Of a DNA stretch of 64,000 bases, positions 26,529-36,120 are shown in pieces (positions within the stretch are counted from its first letter, which is position 1; every line of letters starts with the position of its first letter). Source of the DNA: Bifidobacterium sp. ESL0745. Its GTDB lineage: Bacteria; Actinomycetota; Actinomycetes; Actinomycetales; Bifidobacteriaceae. The stretch covers positions 434,001 through 498,000 of the forward strand of contig NZ_JAQTHX010000001.1 in assembly GCF_029433335.1 (NCBI RefSeq). Direction: 5' to 3'. Position numbers and translations under genes: made by a program. Under the pieces are notes generated by a model. That model made no database searches. It was not told where the DNA came from and saw only the letters and a program-made list of their open reading frames with translations.

Positions 26529-29500
26529 ATGACTACCGTAGATGAGATTTTCGAACATATAGTTGCAGATTCTGCTGATAAGCGTGAACAGGGAACTCGA
26601 TTCGAATATGCAGTTAAGTATTTTCTTGAGCATGATCCTGCTTGGTCCGAAGAAATAAGGCAAGTCTGGATGTGGGATGAAGCTCCAACAAACGTACCCC
26701 GGCGCCAGGATACGGGTATCGACTTAGTTGCCTTGGACCAAGATGGTTCTTATTGGGCGATTCAAGCGAAATGCTATTCAAAGAAAACCAAACTTTCCAA
26801 TGCGGATGTATCTACATTCTTTATGGCAGCACAGGCAGATGAGAGATACCACCACTATATGATTGCCGACACCGCGGAATCATATACTTCAAACTTGGAG
26901 AATTTCTTCTTGCTTAATCCAAAGCTTGGTGTGGTGAGGCTTGATTTGGACACTATGCGCCAGTCAAATGTAGACTGGGACGCATTTCAAAACGGTACTT
27001 CTGCTAAAGAACGCACGATTTTTGAACTGCGGCCACACCAGCGCGAAGCAGTAGATGCAGTCAAGGAAGAATTAAGTAAAGCTGACCGTTGCTCGATGAT
27101 CATGGCTTGCGGAACAGGCAAGACCCTGACCTCTTTGAGATTGAGCGAAGAACTGCTCGGTAATGGTCATACGGTTCTCTTCCTCGCACCTTCGATTTCG
27201 CTGGTTTCCCAGTCGATGCGTGATTGGGTAAATCAGGTTCGTGACCGAATCAATGTTTATGTTGTTTGTTCGGATGGTAAGGCCAGCAAGCTCAAAGATG
27301 AGTCATATGGCCAGATAACCGATATCCCGTTCCCGGCAACAACCAATGCTCATACCGTCGCCGAACGTTTTACCAAGAAAGATGATGCACTGAATGTTAT
27401 TTTTTCGACGTATCAAAGCATTCAAGTCATTCATGACGCCCAAGAAGAAGGTCTGCCTGACTTTGATTTGACGATTTGCGATGAGGCTCATCGAACGACC
27501 GGTGTGGTCGATGGCGAAGGCGCTTTCCAAAAAGTGCATGACAATAACTTCATTCATTCTTCTAAGCGTCTGTATATGACGGCGACTCCGCGAATCTTCA
27601 GCGAGGGAGCCAAGAATAAGGCAAATCAGGGTGCCATTGAAATTGCGAGTATGGATGACGAAAGTAAATACGGCAAAGTCGCGTACCGTTTGAGCTTTGG
27701 TAAGGCCGTAGATGCCAGGTTGCTCACAGATTACAAGATTGTGATCATGCAAGTCACCGAGGACATGATGGGCAAACCCGTGCAGGATGCTTATAGTGAT
27801 GAAAACTCAGAAGTCCAGCTTCCAGACGCTATGAAATTCGTTGGTTGTTGGAAAGCGCTTTTTGATAGACGGCATGCCAGAGCTATTAATCAGCCATCTA
27901 ATGGTGGCAAACATTCGGTAGCTGTTGGAGCTGATGACACCGAGCGTGTTCTTCATCATGCCATTGCATTTGCCCCATCGATTAAGGCTTCCAAGGCGTT
28001 GACTTCCAACTTCCGCGCGGTTATTGACAAGTACACTTCTGCTTTGCCCGATACAGAAGGGAATGAAGCCACACTTGAAGCCGGGCATGATGTGCATGTG
28101 CAGTTCGACCATGTTGATGGAACGATGGATGCCGCAACACGCCATACGAAACTTGACTGGTTGGCTGCCGATACCGAGCCTAACGAATGTCATGTCTTGT
28201 CCAATGCAAGATGCCTCGCTGAAGGCGTCGACGTTCCTGATTTGGACGCTGTGATGTACCTTTCGGCCCGCAGCAGCAAAATCGACATCATCCAATCCGT
28301 AGGACGCGTGATGCGTAAATCTCCTGGCAAGGAATATGGGTACATCATCATTCCTGTAGCAGTGAAACCTGGTACGGATCCAGCGATGGCGCTTTCCTCG
28401 GATTCCTACAAGATTGTTTGGGATGTGGTTCGTGCTCTTCGAAGCCATGATGAGCGGCTTGACGCCATCATCAACGCCGCAGCACTTGGTGATACCGATT
28501 CGTTGAGCAAAATTGTGGAGGTTGAGGTTCTTGACGAGTCGAAGCTGAAGAAGCATAAGCCGAAAAAGCCTGAAGGCCCTCATATCGGTGATCCTGACCC
28601 GGATGAACATACGAAGTGCGGTGATGGGGGAGAGAGCGGTTTAATTGTCGACGCTCCCGAAAACCATCAAGCAACCCAGCCTGAACTTGATTTGGAGATG
28701 GCTGAACTTGCTAAAGGCATTAATGCGCAGATAGTCCGCAAATGTGGAACTAAAATCTACTGGGGCGAATGGACTGACGATATTGCCGATATCACCCGTC
28801 ACCGTGCCGCTCAGATTGCCGAGCTTGTTGATAGTGACAAGGCTCATGGCCCGTTCATGGAGTTCGTGCAAGGTCTCCGTGACTCGTTGAATTCCGGCTA
28901 TTCCGAGACAGACGCCATTGCGGTTTTAGCTCAGCATGAGGTTACCAAACCTATTTTCGAGACTCTGTTTACCAATCGTGAGGTGCTCGAAGGCAATCCT
29001 ATTGTTCAAGGTCTTGATCGGGCGTTGGATTCGCTCTATGCGGCAGGACTTCCTCAGGACATTGACAACCCGACATTGCGCGATTTGTATGCATCGGTTC
29101 AGCTTTCGGCCAGTCAGCTTGAAAGCGATGATGCCAAGCAGAACCTTATCAAGGAAATTTACAATGAGTTCTTTACCAAGGCGTTCCGAGAAACGGCCGA
29201 CAGCCTTGGCATCGTATATACGCCGGTAGAAGTAGTTGACGCCCAGTTGCACATGGTTCAGCGTGTCTTGCAGCAGGAGTTCCATCAATCGCTGGGAACT
29301 CGGGGAGTGCATATTCTTGATGGCTTCGCTGGCACGGGTACTTATCTTTGCCGTCTCATCGAAGATAAGAGTCTTATCAAAGATGAAGACTTGCCATACA
29401 AATATGAGCATGATTTACATTCCAATGAGATTGTGCCGCTCGCGGCAACGATTATGGATATTAACATCGAGCAGTCCTATCACAAGCGTATGGGTGGCGA

Positions 29501-31454
29501 CTACAAGCCGTTCCCGGGTGCATTGCTGACTGATACGTTCCAGATGTATGAGCAGGATGATCCGCTCGATTTGGGTGTGTTCAAGGAAAACACTGAGCGT
29601 GTAAAAGCTCAGAAGGAATTACCTATCAAAGTCATCATCGGCAATCCGCCTTATCGAGCTGGAGATTCAGAAAACACAGGCAATCAGAACACTAAATATT
29701 CAGGGCTTGATAAACGGGTTGAAGAGACTTATGTAGCGAATTCCGATGCTACTCTTAATAATTCTTTGTATGACCACTATATCCGTGCTTTCCGTTGGGC
29801 AAGTGATCGCATTGGTGATTCAGGAATAGTTTGCTTTGTTTCTAATGGAGGCTGGTTGACTAGTGCTTCTGGAGCTGGAGTTAGACGCTGCTTTAGTAAT
29901 GAATTTAACGATATCTATGTGTATAACCTGCGGGGCAATGCTAGATGTCAAGGAGAGGAAAGACGAAAAGAAAAAGATAATGTTTTTGGAGCTGGAACGC
30001 GCACGACAATTACTATTACTCTGCTAGTAAAGAATCCTGATTCTACAGAAAAAGGAATAATACATTATCTTGATATAGGTGATTATTTGTCGCAAGACCA
30101 GAAACTTGGAATACTTCGTGACACAGTTAAGAATAATCCAGACTGGAGCAATCTTCTGCATCAAGATGAAGATGGTGATTGGTTGAATCATCGCGACACG
30201 AGCTACTCGAAATTTATTCCAATGGGAATTCAGGAAGGCAACAAGAAATTACCGACTGGTTTGTTCTCTACTTGGTCGGCAGGTGTAAAAACTAATCGAG
30301 ACGATTGGTGTTATAACTCCAGTCAGCGGATAGTTCGTGCCGACATGCAGAAGACTGTGGAAACCTACAAGGCAGAGCTTAAAAGATGGACTGAGTCAGA
30401 TAAAAAAGAGGATGTAAAGATATTCCTGACTAATGACAGTCATAAAATCAAGTGGACACGGGAGCTTTATCAGGGCATAGAGCGTGGAGATGATGCAGAA
30501 TTTAATGAATCGCATATTCGTCTCTCTTCGTATCGTCCATTTTTTAAGCAGTGGCAATATTTGGATTCGCAATTCAACAACTGCGTTTATTTACAGCCGC
30601 AGTTTTTCCCATATTCAGAAGCAGACAATTTCGAAATTTGTTTGTCTCATGGATTTACATTGATTACAGATTGCGTTCCTGATTTGCATTTCGTTGGTGA
30701 CAGCCAATGCTTCTCAAGGTATTGGTATGAAAAGGCCGGAAGTGACGGGATTCTGAATTTAGATGATGATACAAAGACTGACGACTACGGATATGTTCGG
30801 CATGATTCGATAACGGATCAAACGCTGAAGGTATTCCAAACGGCTTACTCAAATTCGCATATTGCTAAAGATGATGTTTTTTATTATGTCTATGGAATAT
30901 TGCATAGTCCTGAATATCGTGAACGTTTTGCCAACAATTTAAGCAAAGAACTTCCACGTATCCCATTGGCCAAGGATTTCAAAGCGTTTATGAAAGCTGG
31001 ACGTGAGCTTGCTCAGCTTCATTTGAACTATGAGACTATGGATAAATGGGCAGTAAAGGAAACTGGTAATTCTACAGATCCTGGTCGCACGATAAAAATG
31101 TCCTATCCTAACAAGGTGAAAGATTCTGAAACCGGCAAGAAAGTCAAGGATTTGACTGTCTTAAAGGTTGCCGAAAATCTCATCATCGAGGGGATACCTC
31201 TTCGTGCATACGATTATGTCGTCAACGGCAAGAGTGCGATAGGCTGGCTCATTGACCGTTACCAGATCAGAACCGATAAAAAGAGTGGAATCGTCAATGA
31301 TCCCAACGATTACAGCGACGACCCACGCTACATCGTCGACCTAGTAGAGCGAGTCATCACCGTCAGCATGAGAACCTTAGACATTATGGATTCCCTCCCC
31401 CCACTAAGCGAGCTCCCGCAGATCGCCAACTGGCCTCAGGCGTGGAATGAATAA
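26529..31454 (+). CDS. Type ISP single-chain restriction-modification enzyme
   Basis: This 1641-residue protein joins all restriction-modification functions in one chain, as in LlaBIII and LlaGI. An Mrr-like PD-(D/E)XK nuclease comes first (about 1-130; GIDLVALDQDG then IQAKCYSKK, a D-QxK site). A superfamily 2 helicase follows: GTGKT at about 195-199, DEAH at 318-321, MTATP, and QSVGRVMRKS. An N6-adenine methyltransferase has FAGTGTYL (about 934) and NPPY (1039-1042). A C-terminal target-recognition region covers about 1200-1641. One strand is methylated at the target; unmodified DNA triggers translocation and cleavage after head-on collision. The ATG at 26529 has AGGA six bases before it. 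The gene is A+T-rich relative to flanks, indicating transfer. All catalytic motifs look intact. Confidence 0.93.
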   Translation: MTTVDEIFEHIVADSADKREQGTRFEYAVKYFLEHDPAWSEEIRQVWMWDEAPTNVPRRQDTGIDLVALDQDGSYWAIQAKCYSKKTKLSNADVSTFFMAAQADERYHHYMIADTAESYTSNLENFFLLNPKLGVVRLDLDTMRQSNVDWDAFQNGTSAKERTIFELRPHQREAVDAVKEELSKADRCSMIMACGTGKTLTSLRLSEELLGNGHTVLFLAPSISLVSQSMRDWVNQVRDRINVYVVCSDGKASKLKDESYGQITDIPFPATTNAHTVAERFTKKDDALNVIFSTYQSIQVIHDAQEEGLPDFDLTICDEAHRTTGVVDGEGAFQKVHDNNFIHSSKRLYMTATPRIFSEGAKNKANQGAIEIASMDDESKYGKVAYRLSFGKAVDARLLTDYKIVIMQVTEDMMGKPVQDAYSDENSEVQLPDAMKFVGCWKALFDRRHARAINQPSNGGKHSVAVGADDTERVLHHAIAFAPSIKASKALTSNFRAVIDKYTSALPDTEGNEATLEAGHDVHVQFDHVDGTMDAATRHTKLDWLAADTEPNECHVLSNARCLAEGVDVPDLDAVMYLSARSSKIDIIQSVGRVMRKSPGKEYGYIIIPVAVKPGTDPAMALSSDSYKIVWDVVRALRSHDERLDAIINAAALGDTDSLSKIVEVEVLDESKLKKHKPKKPEGPHIGDPDPDEHTKCGDGGESGLIVDAPENHQATQPELDLEMAELAKGINAQIVRKCGTKIYWGEWTDDIADITRHRAAQIAELVDSDKAHGPFMEFVQGLRDSLNSGYSETDAIAVLAQHEVTKPIFETLFTNREVLEGNPIVQGLDRALDSLYAAGLPQDIDNPTLRDLYASVQLSASQLESDDAKQNLIKEIYNEFFTKAFRETADSLGIVYTPVEVVDAQLHMVQRVLQQEFHQSLGTRGVHILDGFAGTGTYLCRLIEDKSLIKDEDLPYKYEHDLHSNEIVPLAATIMDINIEQSYHKRMGGDYKPFPGALLTDTFQMYEQDDPLDLGVFKENTERVKAQKELPIKVIIGNPPYRAGDSENTGNQNTKYSGLDKRVEETYVANSDATLNNSLYDHYIRAFRWASDRIGDSGIVCFVSNGGWLTSASGAGVRRCFSNEFNDIYVYNLRGNARCQGEERRKEKDNVFGAGTRTTITITLLVKNPDSTEKGIIHYLDIGDYLSQDQKLGILRDTVKNNPDWSNLLHQDEDGDWLNHRDTSYSKFIPMGIQEGNKKLPTGLFSTWSAGVKTNRDDWCYNSSQRIVRADMQKTVETYKAELKRWTESDKKEDVKIFLTNDSHKIKWTRELYQGIERGDDAEFNESHIRLSSYRPFFKQWQYLDSQFNNCVYLQPQFFPYSEADNFEICLSHGFTLITDCVPDLHFVGDSQCFSRYWYEKAGSDGILNLDDDTKTDDYGYVRHDSITDQTLKVFQTAYSNSHIAKDDVFYYVYGILHSPEYRERFANNLSKELPRIPLAKDFKAFMKAGRELAQLHLNYETMDKWAVKETGNSTDPGRTIKMSYPNKVKDSETGKKVKDLTVLKVAENLIIEGIPLRAYDYVVNGKSAIGWLIDRYQIRTDKKSGIVNDPNDYSDDPRYIVDLVERVITVSMRTLDIMDSLPPLSELPQIANWPQAWNE

Positions 31455-31599
31455 ACTGAAAATTTAGGTAACGCAGCTTAATGTTTAATAGGTGATTTTG
31501 AGGTATTTACTTAGGGAGTGGAGGATAGAATAATTAATTTGAGTATAAAGGTGCCGTACAATATTGAATATAAAATCATTCAAAGAATGCTGAGTAATA

Positions 31600-32639
31600 A
31601 TGGTTTCCTATACTTTTGCTTCATCTGAACGAACAACTGCTTCAGGTAACGATGGTGAGACCAAGGCAATGCTGCATTTGCTGGATTTTGATGAGCAAAA
31701 TGATGAGATTTCTGCATTTGCAATTGATTGTTTTAATGACGTAACGGGGATGGATCATAATTCGTTTCGTCTTTATGATGTTCAGTCAAAAGCCTCAAAA
31801 AACAATTCACCTAAAAAAATTGGTGAATCTCTTGTGACATTATTCCATAATTTTACTAGCGAATTTAGCGATTATTTTGTTGAAGAGATTCTTTTTTAGG
31901 TGGCATTTCAAATAGCTGCGTCAAGGAAAAGAATTTGGAAATTTTTAAGTATAGAGATTTTACCGATTCCGCTCAGGAAAAAATTTATACTGCTCTTACG
32001 GATATTTGCAATGAAAAGACATATATACGTTCCAACACAATTTCTGAACAAGCAATTAATTTATTTTTAAATAATGTTATTTTTGTAATTGCAAAGGATT
32101 CAAAGGCTGATTATATCCGTCCTCTTATTAAGGCGAGCGTTCGTCTTCAGCCGCCAGATAGCTCATTGGAAAGGATATTTAATGAAATCCGAGACAAACA
32201 AGCAAGTTTAAAAAATAACGAACAGATAAATGCTGTGACTATTAATTATCCAGATGAAGTTGGGAAATATGGGCGAGTTCTTAAGCGAAAAGAAATAGAG
32301 TTAATGGTCATAGAACGTGTGATTAATGGCAATCCCTTTGATAAAGGATGCCCTACAGGTTTCCGTTCTTTTTTGGATAAGCAGCCTCCGGGGATGGACG
32401 AAGACATCATTGAAGATTGTCAGCAAGATTTAGCTCTGCAAATGTTCGATAAAAATAATTCTCAGGCATTTTGGAATTTGTGGGATGCGATTGTCACCAC
32501 GATTAGAGCAAATCCAGAGAAGGATGTTTATTATATTTATCGATTATTAAGTCCGGCTGTACTTATGGATTGCAAGCAAATGCACCCTTTAGATTTTGAG
32601 TATTTTATTGCTTTTGTTAAGGAAAGGATGGGGAAATGA
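31600..32639 (+). pseudogene. Frame-disrupted DUF4297/Cap4-like nuclease, LmuA-like effector candidate
   Basis: Two open segments in different frames, 31600-31899 and a second running to 32639, are joined by an overlap in which a -1 shift at the T6 tract 31892-31897 gives one continuous 346-residue protein. The first part has GDGETKAMLHLLDF, FNDVTG and DVQSKA, a D...QxK pattern of PD-(D/E)XK nucleases such as Cap4. The second part is mainly helical. The 3' end overlaps the SMC-like gene by four bases. Possible readings are a disabled gene, programmed or transcriptional slippage, phase variation, or a one-base sequencing error. An AAGGA and TTG (31935) could alternatively restart the second segment alone. 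Family placement is by motif memory, not by search. Confidence 0.6.
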
Positions 32640-34273
32640 TAAAAGTTGACGCTGTCTATATCGGTAATGGAAAAGAATCGTTCATTGAAGATAATTTCGA
32701 ATCGGGAATGAACGTAATTTTTAGTGATGACAATGATGTCGGGAAAACAATTGTAATGCAATCGATTATGTATGGGCTTGGAGCAGTCCCGATTTTTCCT
32801 AAGGGATTTGATTTTAGGCATTATTTCTACATTGTAAAACTCGATAACAATGGCACTGAGATAGAAATTTTACGAGATAAAAATACCTTTATTGTTTTGA
32901 AGAATCAGCGGATTTTGCCGTTCGAGAGTGTTAAAGCTTTTCAACAATTTTGGAATCAAAATATCACCCAACTCCCGGAGATTATAAAGGATAGCCGTCC
33001 TGTTCAAGTCGGTTTAGAGCTATATACACAAATCTTTTTTGTTGCTCAGGACAAACGGAATTCTTCAAGAGTTAACTCCTCTTGGTTCAACAAACATGAT
33101 TTTGTGGAGATGCTCTATGGAATAAAAAAGCTTAATGCCAACTCTTTAGACAGTAAGCAAATTAGCGAGTTAAAACAACAACAAGCTTCACTCAAGTCAG
33201 AAAAAAGCGACCTTTTAAAACAAGTGAAAGTAATACGTGAGATTGGGACGCCGGTTTCATTTATTAGCCCGACCGCTGACGCTAATGAGCAAGATGAACT
33301 TTTACAAAGACTTAATGCTTTGAAAAAAGAAATTGCTGGTTTACGCAAGGAACGAAATCACGATTTGGCGCGAAAAACAAAAAATGAGACTGTGCTTTCT
33401 GAGTTAATATCATTAAATCGAGATATATCGGTCGGGTCTGTTTTATGTTTAAACTGCGGCTCTAAAAATGTTGGCTATAAACCTCAAAATGCTGATTATG
33501 TTTTTGATATTACAACAGCATCTGTTAGGAAACAGATTATTGATTCAGTACAACAGAAAATCGAATATTATGATGATCGTATCAATTCGATTAATGCACA
33601 ATTGAGAAAATCGCAAGATGAATTGGAAAATCTACTTGTGGACAAGGAGGTCACTTTAGCTGATATTGTTTCTACTCAAGATGACTATCTTTCAGAACGC
33701 GAAATTGACCTTAAAATCGGTACTATTAATAGCGAATTAGAAGATATTAAAAGAAAAATTGAAACTAAAAAACAGGTTTCAGATCAGACTCAAAAAAATC
33801 GGGAAAATTTTATGGATACGCTACTTTCCGATATGAATTATGCTAGGAAAAAGTTCAGTGATGAAAATGAAAAGGAATATAACGCCCTTTTTACAACAGA
33901 GGATAACGTTTATTCGGGTAGTGAATTACCTGAATTCTTGACTGCGCGTGTATATGCACTTGCAAAAGAGCTTCATCATAATTTGCCAATAGTAATCGAT
34001 TCGTTTAGAGAAGGTGAACTTTCTACAGGTAGAGAGAATAATTTGATTGATTTGTTGGGCGAGCTTTCTAACCAAATTATTCTAACTGCTACTGTTAAAA
34101 AAGAAGAGGGAACAGCCAAATATAGCCATGATTTGCGTTTGCATGCCATTAATTACTCTGGACACACAAAGAATAAGATTTTAACTTCTAAGGATAATGA
34201 GGAATTCAAAGCTGAGGTAAAAAAATTTGGAATAGTCTTTTCTGAAGATTCGGATATAACATCCTTAAACTAA
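32636..34273 (+). CDS. SMC/Rad50-like ATPase with zinc-hook CxxC, LmuB-like candidate
   Basis: This 545-residue protein begins MIKVDAVYIGNGKESFIEDN. Its Walker A-like loop is SDDNDVGKT (30-38), with Ser in place of the usual first Gly. Long coiled-coil segments follow (about 175-265 and 295-400), with CLNC (271-274) between them as a Rad50-type zinc hook. A second ATPase lobe has a Walker B-like IVIDSFREGEL (about 449-459). ATPases of this shape are the sensor partner in Lamassu and ABC-three-component defence systems, where they activate a nuclease on recognising unusual DNA ends. It is coupled by a 4-bp overlap to the nuclease gene upstream. No third component is found. It is one of the most A+T-rich genes in the window, so recent transfer is likely. 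Confidence 0.75.
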   Translation: MIKVDAVYIGNGKESFIEDNFESGMNVIFSDDNDVGKTIVMQSIMYGLGAVPIFPKGFDFRHYFYIVKLDNNGTEIEILRDKNTFIVLKNQRILPFESVKAFQQFWNQNITQLPEIIKDSRPVQVGLELYTQIFFVAQDKRNSSRVNSSWFNKHDFVEMLYGIKKLNANSLDSKQISELKQQQASLKSEKSDLLKQVKVIREIGTPVSFISPTADANEQDELLQRLNALKKEIAGLRKERNHDLARKTKNETVLSELISLNRDISVGSVLCLNCGSKNVGYKPQNADYVFDITTASVRKQIIDSVQQKIEYYDDRINSINAQLRKSQDELENLLVDKEVTLADIVSTQDDYLSEREIDLKIGTINSELEDIKRKIETKKQVSDQTQKNRENFMDTLLSDMNYARKKFSDENEKEYNALFTTEDNVYSGSELPEFLTARVYALAKELHHNLPIVIDSFREGELSTGRENNLIDLLGELSNQIILTATVKKEEGTAKYSHDLRLHAINYSGHTKNKILTSKDNEEFKAEVKKFGIVFSEDSDITSLN

Positions 34274-34326
34274 ACTGGTGATTATAGATTTGTTATCGGA
34301 TCTATTTAAAACCGAAAGGAAACCAA

Positions 34327-34815
34327 ATGTCAAAAGAAAACAAGCCGGAACCGGAGAGCTTTAAGCTCGATCACACCAAGGTGAAGGCGCCGTATGTGCG
34401 CTTTATCGATACCGAGACGGGCGAGAAGGGCGACGTGATCTCCAATTATGACCTGCGCCTGGTGCAGCCCAACGAGAACGCCATCCCGACCGGCGGCCTG
34501 CACACCATCGAGCACACCATCGCGGTGCTGCTGCGCGAGCGCATTCCGGGCTACATCGACTGTTCCCCGTTCGGCTGCCGCACCGGCTTCCACCTGCTGA
34601 CTTGGGGCGAGCACAGCACCGAGGACGTGGCGAAGGCGCTCAAGGAATCGCTCGAGTTCATCGCCTACAAGGCGACCTGGGACGACGTGCCGGCCACGGA
34701 CATCAAGAGCTGCGGCAACTACCGCGACCACAGCCTCTTCACCGCCAAGGAATGGTGCAAGAAGATCTTGGACGAGGGCATCAGCTCCGACCCATACGTC
34801 CGCAAGGTGGTCTGA
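34327..34815 (+). CDS. luxS: S-ribosylhomocysteine lyase
   Basis: LuxS splits S-ribosylhomocysteine into homocysteine and the AI-2 precursor, in the activated methyl cycle. The 162-residue product has the metal site HTIEH (H59, H63) with C129 in [11 protein letters not shown], and the catalytic Cys84 in [21 protein letters not shown] precedes the ATG. High G+C codon use returns abruptly here, so the right edge of the A+T-rich island lies between 34273 and 34327. A hairpin with T-run follows. Confidence 0.97.
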   Translation: MSKENKPEPESFKLDHTKVKAPYVRFIDTETGEKGDVISNYDLRLVQPNENAIPTGGLHTIEHTIAVLLRERIPGYIDCSPFGCRTGFHLLTWGEHSTEDVAKALKESLEFIAYKATWDDVPATDIKSCGNYRDHSLFTAKEWCKKILDEGISSDPYVRKVV

Positions 34816-34868
34816 TTTCACAAGGTTTGCAGGCTCGTTCAATTGTCTGCAAATGTTCGAATCTTCGA

Positions 34869-34914
34869 AAACGAGAGGCGTTGGCAATGTATTTGCCGGC
34901 GTCTCTTGCGTTTT
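34869..34914 (+). terminator. Terminator after luxS
   Basis: An imperfect but long stem centred on GGCAA/TTGCC (34883-34887 with 34893-34897) extends outward through GAGAG/CTCTT pairs and ends with GCGTTTT. It lies about 55 bp after the luxS stop. Confidence 0.7.
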
Positions 34915-35291
34915 ATGTGATGATATCTGAACAAGTTTTTAGAATCAGGCAAACAAAAGTGCGTCCGCACTCCCAACTGTCGGCAAATGCCGATAGACCC
35001 AGGAGTTTGGACACTTTGGGTATTGGGATTTGATTGGGACACGACCCTGCCTGTGTACGATTTCCAATCGTTTACAAAGAAAACTGATTGGAAGACAGAT
35101 GGTTGTCATGTCCGATGCATATATCAAGTAAATCACTTGTAATTCCAGCGATACCGTGATGCTTGAAATGTTCGCCTTTGTGCAAGCGTGAACGGCGGTT
35201 CTCACTGAGCAATAATTTTGCCTTACCGGAAAGCCCCGTGTTAGGCTTTCGTTCGGTATTTATAACAAATGTAAGCGAGGTAGGTAGTTTC
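34915..35291. other. Intergenic region between luxS and the GNAT gene
   Basis: No gene is seen. A second hairpin near 35225-35257 (ACCG-GAAAGCC with GGCTTTC-CGGT) lies about 35 bp before the GNAT start and may act on its leader. The frame that continues upstream of 35292 shows no family similarity. Confidence 0.35.
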
Positions 35292-35828
35292 ATGAGCGGG
35301 CAGCAGTCGGGCGAACATATTCGGAAGGCGACGCAGGCGGATTTCGAAGCGATCCAACGCAACTTTGACCGTGCGCGCAAGCTCATGGCGCGCAACGGCA
35401 ACCCGACGCAATGGGGCACGACCTGGCCACCGGCCGAACTTGTCCAGAAGGACATCGACGGCGGCAACGCGTTTCTCTTGGTGGACAACAAGGGCGAAAA
35501 CGGCTCGGAACGCATTCTCGCCCAGTTCGCCATGTTCACGGGGCTGGAACCGACCTACGCCGAAATCGAAGGCAAGTGGCTTGACGACGACGATTACGCG
35601 ACGATGCACCGTCTCGCGGCTTCCGGGCTCAAGCATCACAGCGCCAAGACCTGCCTCGATTGGGCGGTCGAACAATACGGCAATGTGCGCTGCGACACGC
35701 ATCCCGACAACAAGGCCATGCAGCACGTCTTCGAGGCCGACGGCTTCCAGCGTTGCGGGCTGATCCACGTCATGAACATCACCGACAAGCCCGACGTGCG
35801 CGTCGCCTACCAGCGTCACGATCATTGA
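35292..35828 (+). CDS. GNAT-family N-acetyltransferase
   Basis: This 178-residue protein starts at the ATG 35292 (upstream GAGGTAGG). It opens with HIRKATQADFEAIQRNFDRARKLM, a usual GNAT beginning. The middle contains the strand and helix AKTCLDWAVEQYGNVRCDTHPDN, and it ends KAMQHVFEADGFQRCGLIHV, the typical N--M---Y-k-GF--cG motif of acetyltransferases that use acetyl-CoA. The classical Q/RxxGxG/A loop is weak, here around AASGLKHHSAKTCL. Substrate is unknown; small molecules are more likely than ribosomal proteins for this subgroup. It is monocistronic by context. Confidence 0.82.
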   Translation: MSGQQSGEHIRKATQADFEAIQRNFDRARKLMARNGNPTQWGTTWPPAELVQKDIDGGNAFLLVDNKGENGSERILAQFAMFTGLEPTYAEIEGKWLDDDDYATMHRLAASGLKHHSAKTCLDWAVEQYGNVRCDTHPDNKAMQHVFEADGFQRCGLIHVMNITDKPDVRVAYQRHDH

Positions 35829-36120
35829 GGATATGGCCTTGTGGCATCGAAGTGGAAAGTTCTCGGTTATAGCCGAAAGTTCGGAGTAAATAAAGATTCC
35901 GCTTGGTTGCGAATCAACGAATGGCGACCGAACGAGGAAGCGGCCAAATCCTCATTCGGTCATTTTCTGAATAAGTGAATGATTGATAAGTCAAAGGTCG
36001 TAAGATAAATTGACATTGCATATTCTGGGCGTGTCAATTTGTTCCATGTCACGGTAATTTGCCAATTGTGTAGCACTTTCAGCTTGATGATTGCGTTCGT
36101 CACCTGCCCGCGACACAATA

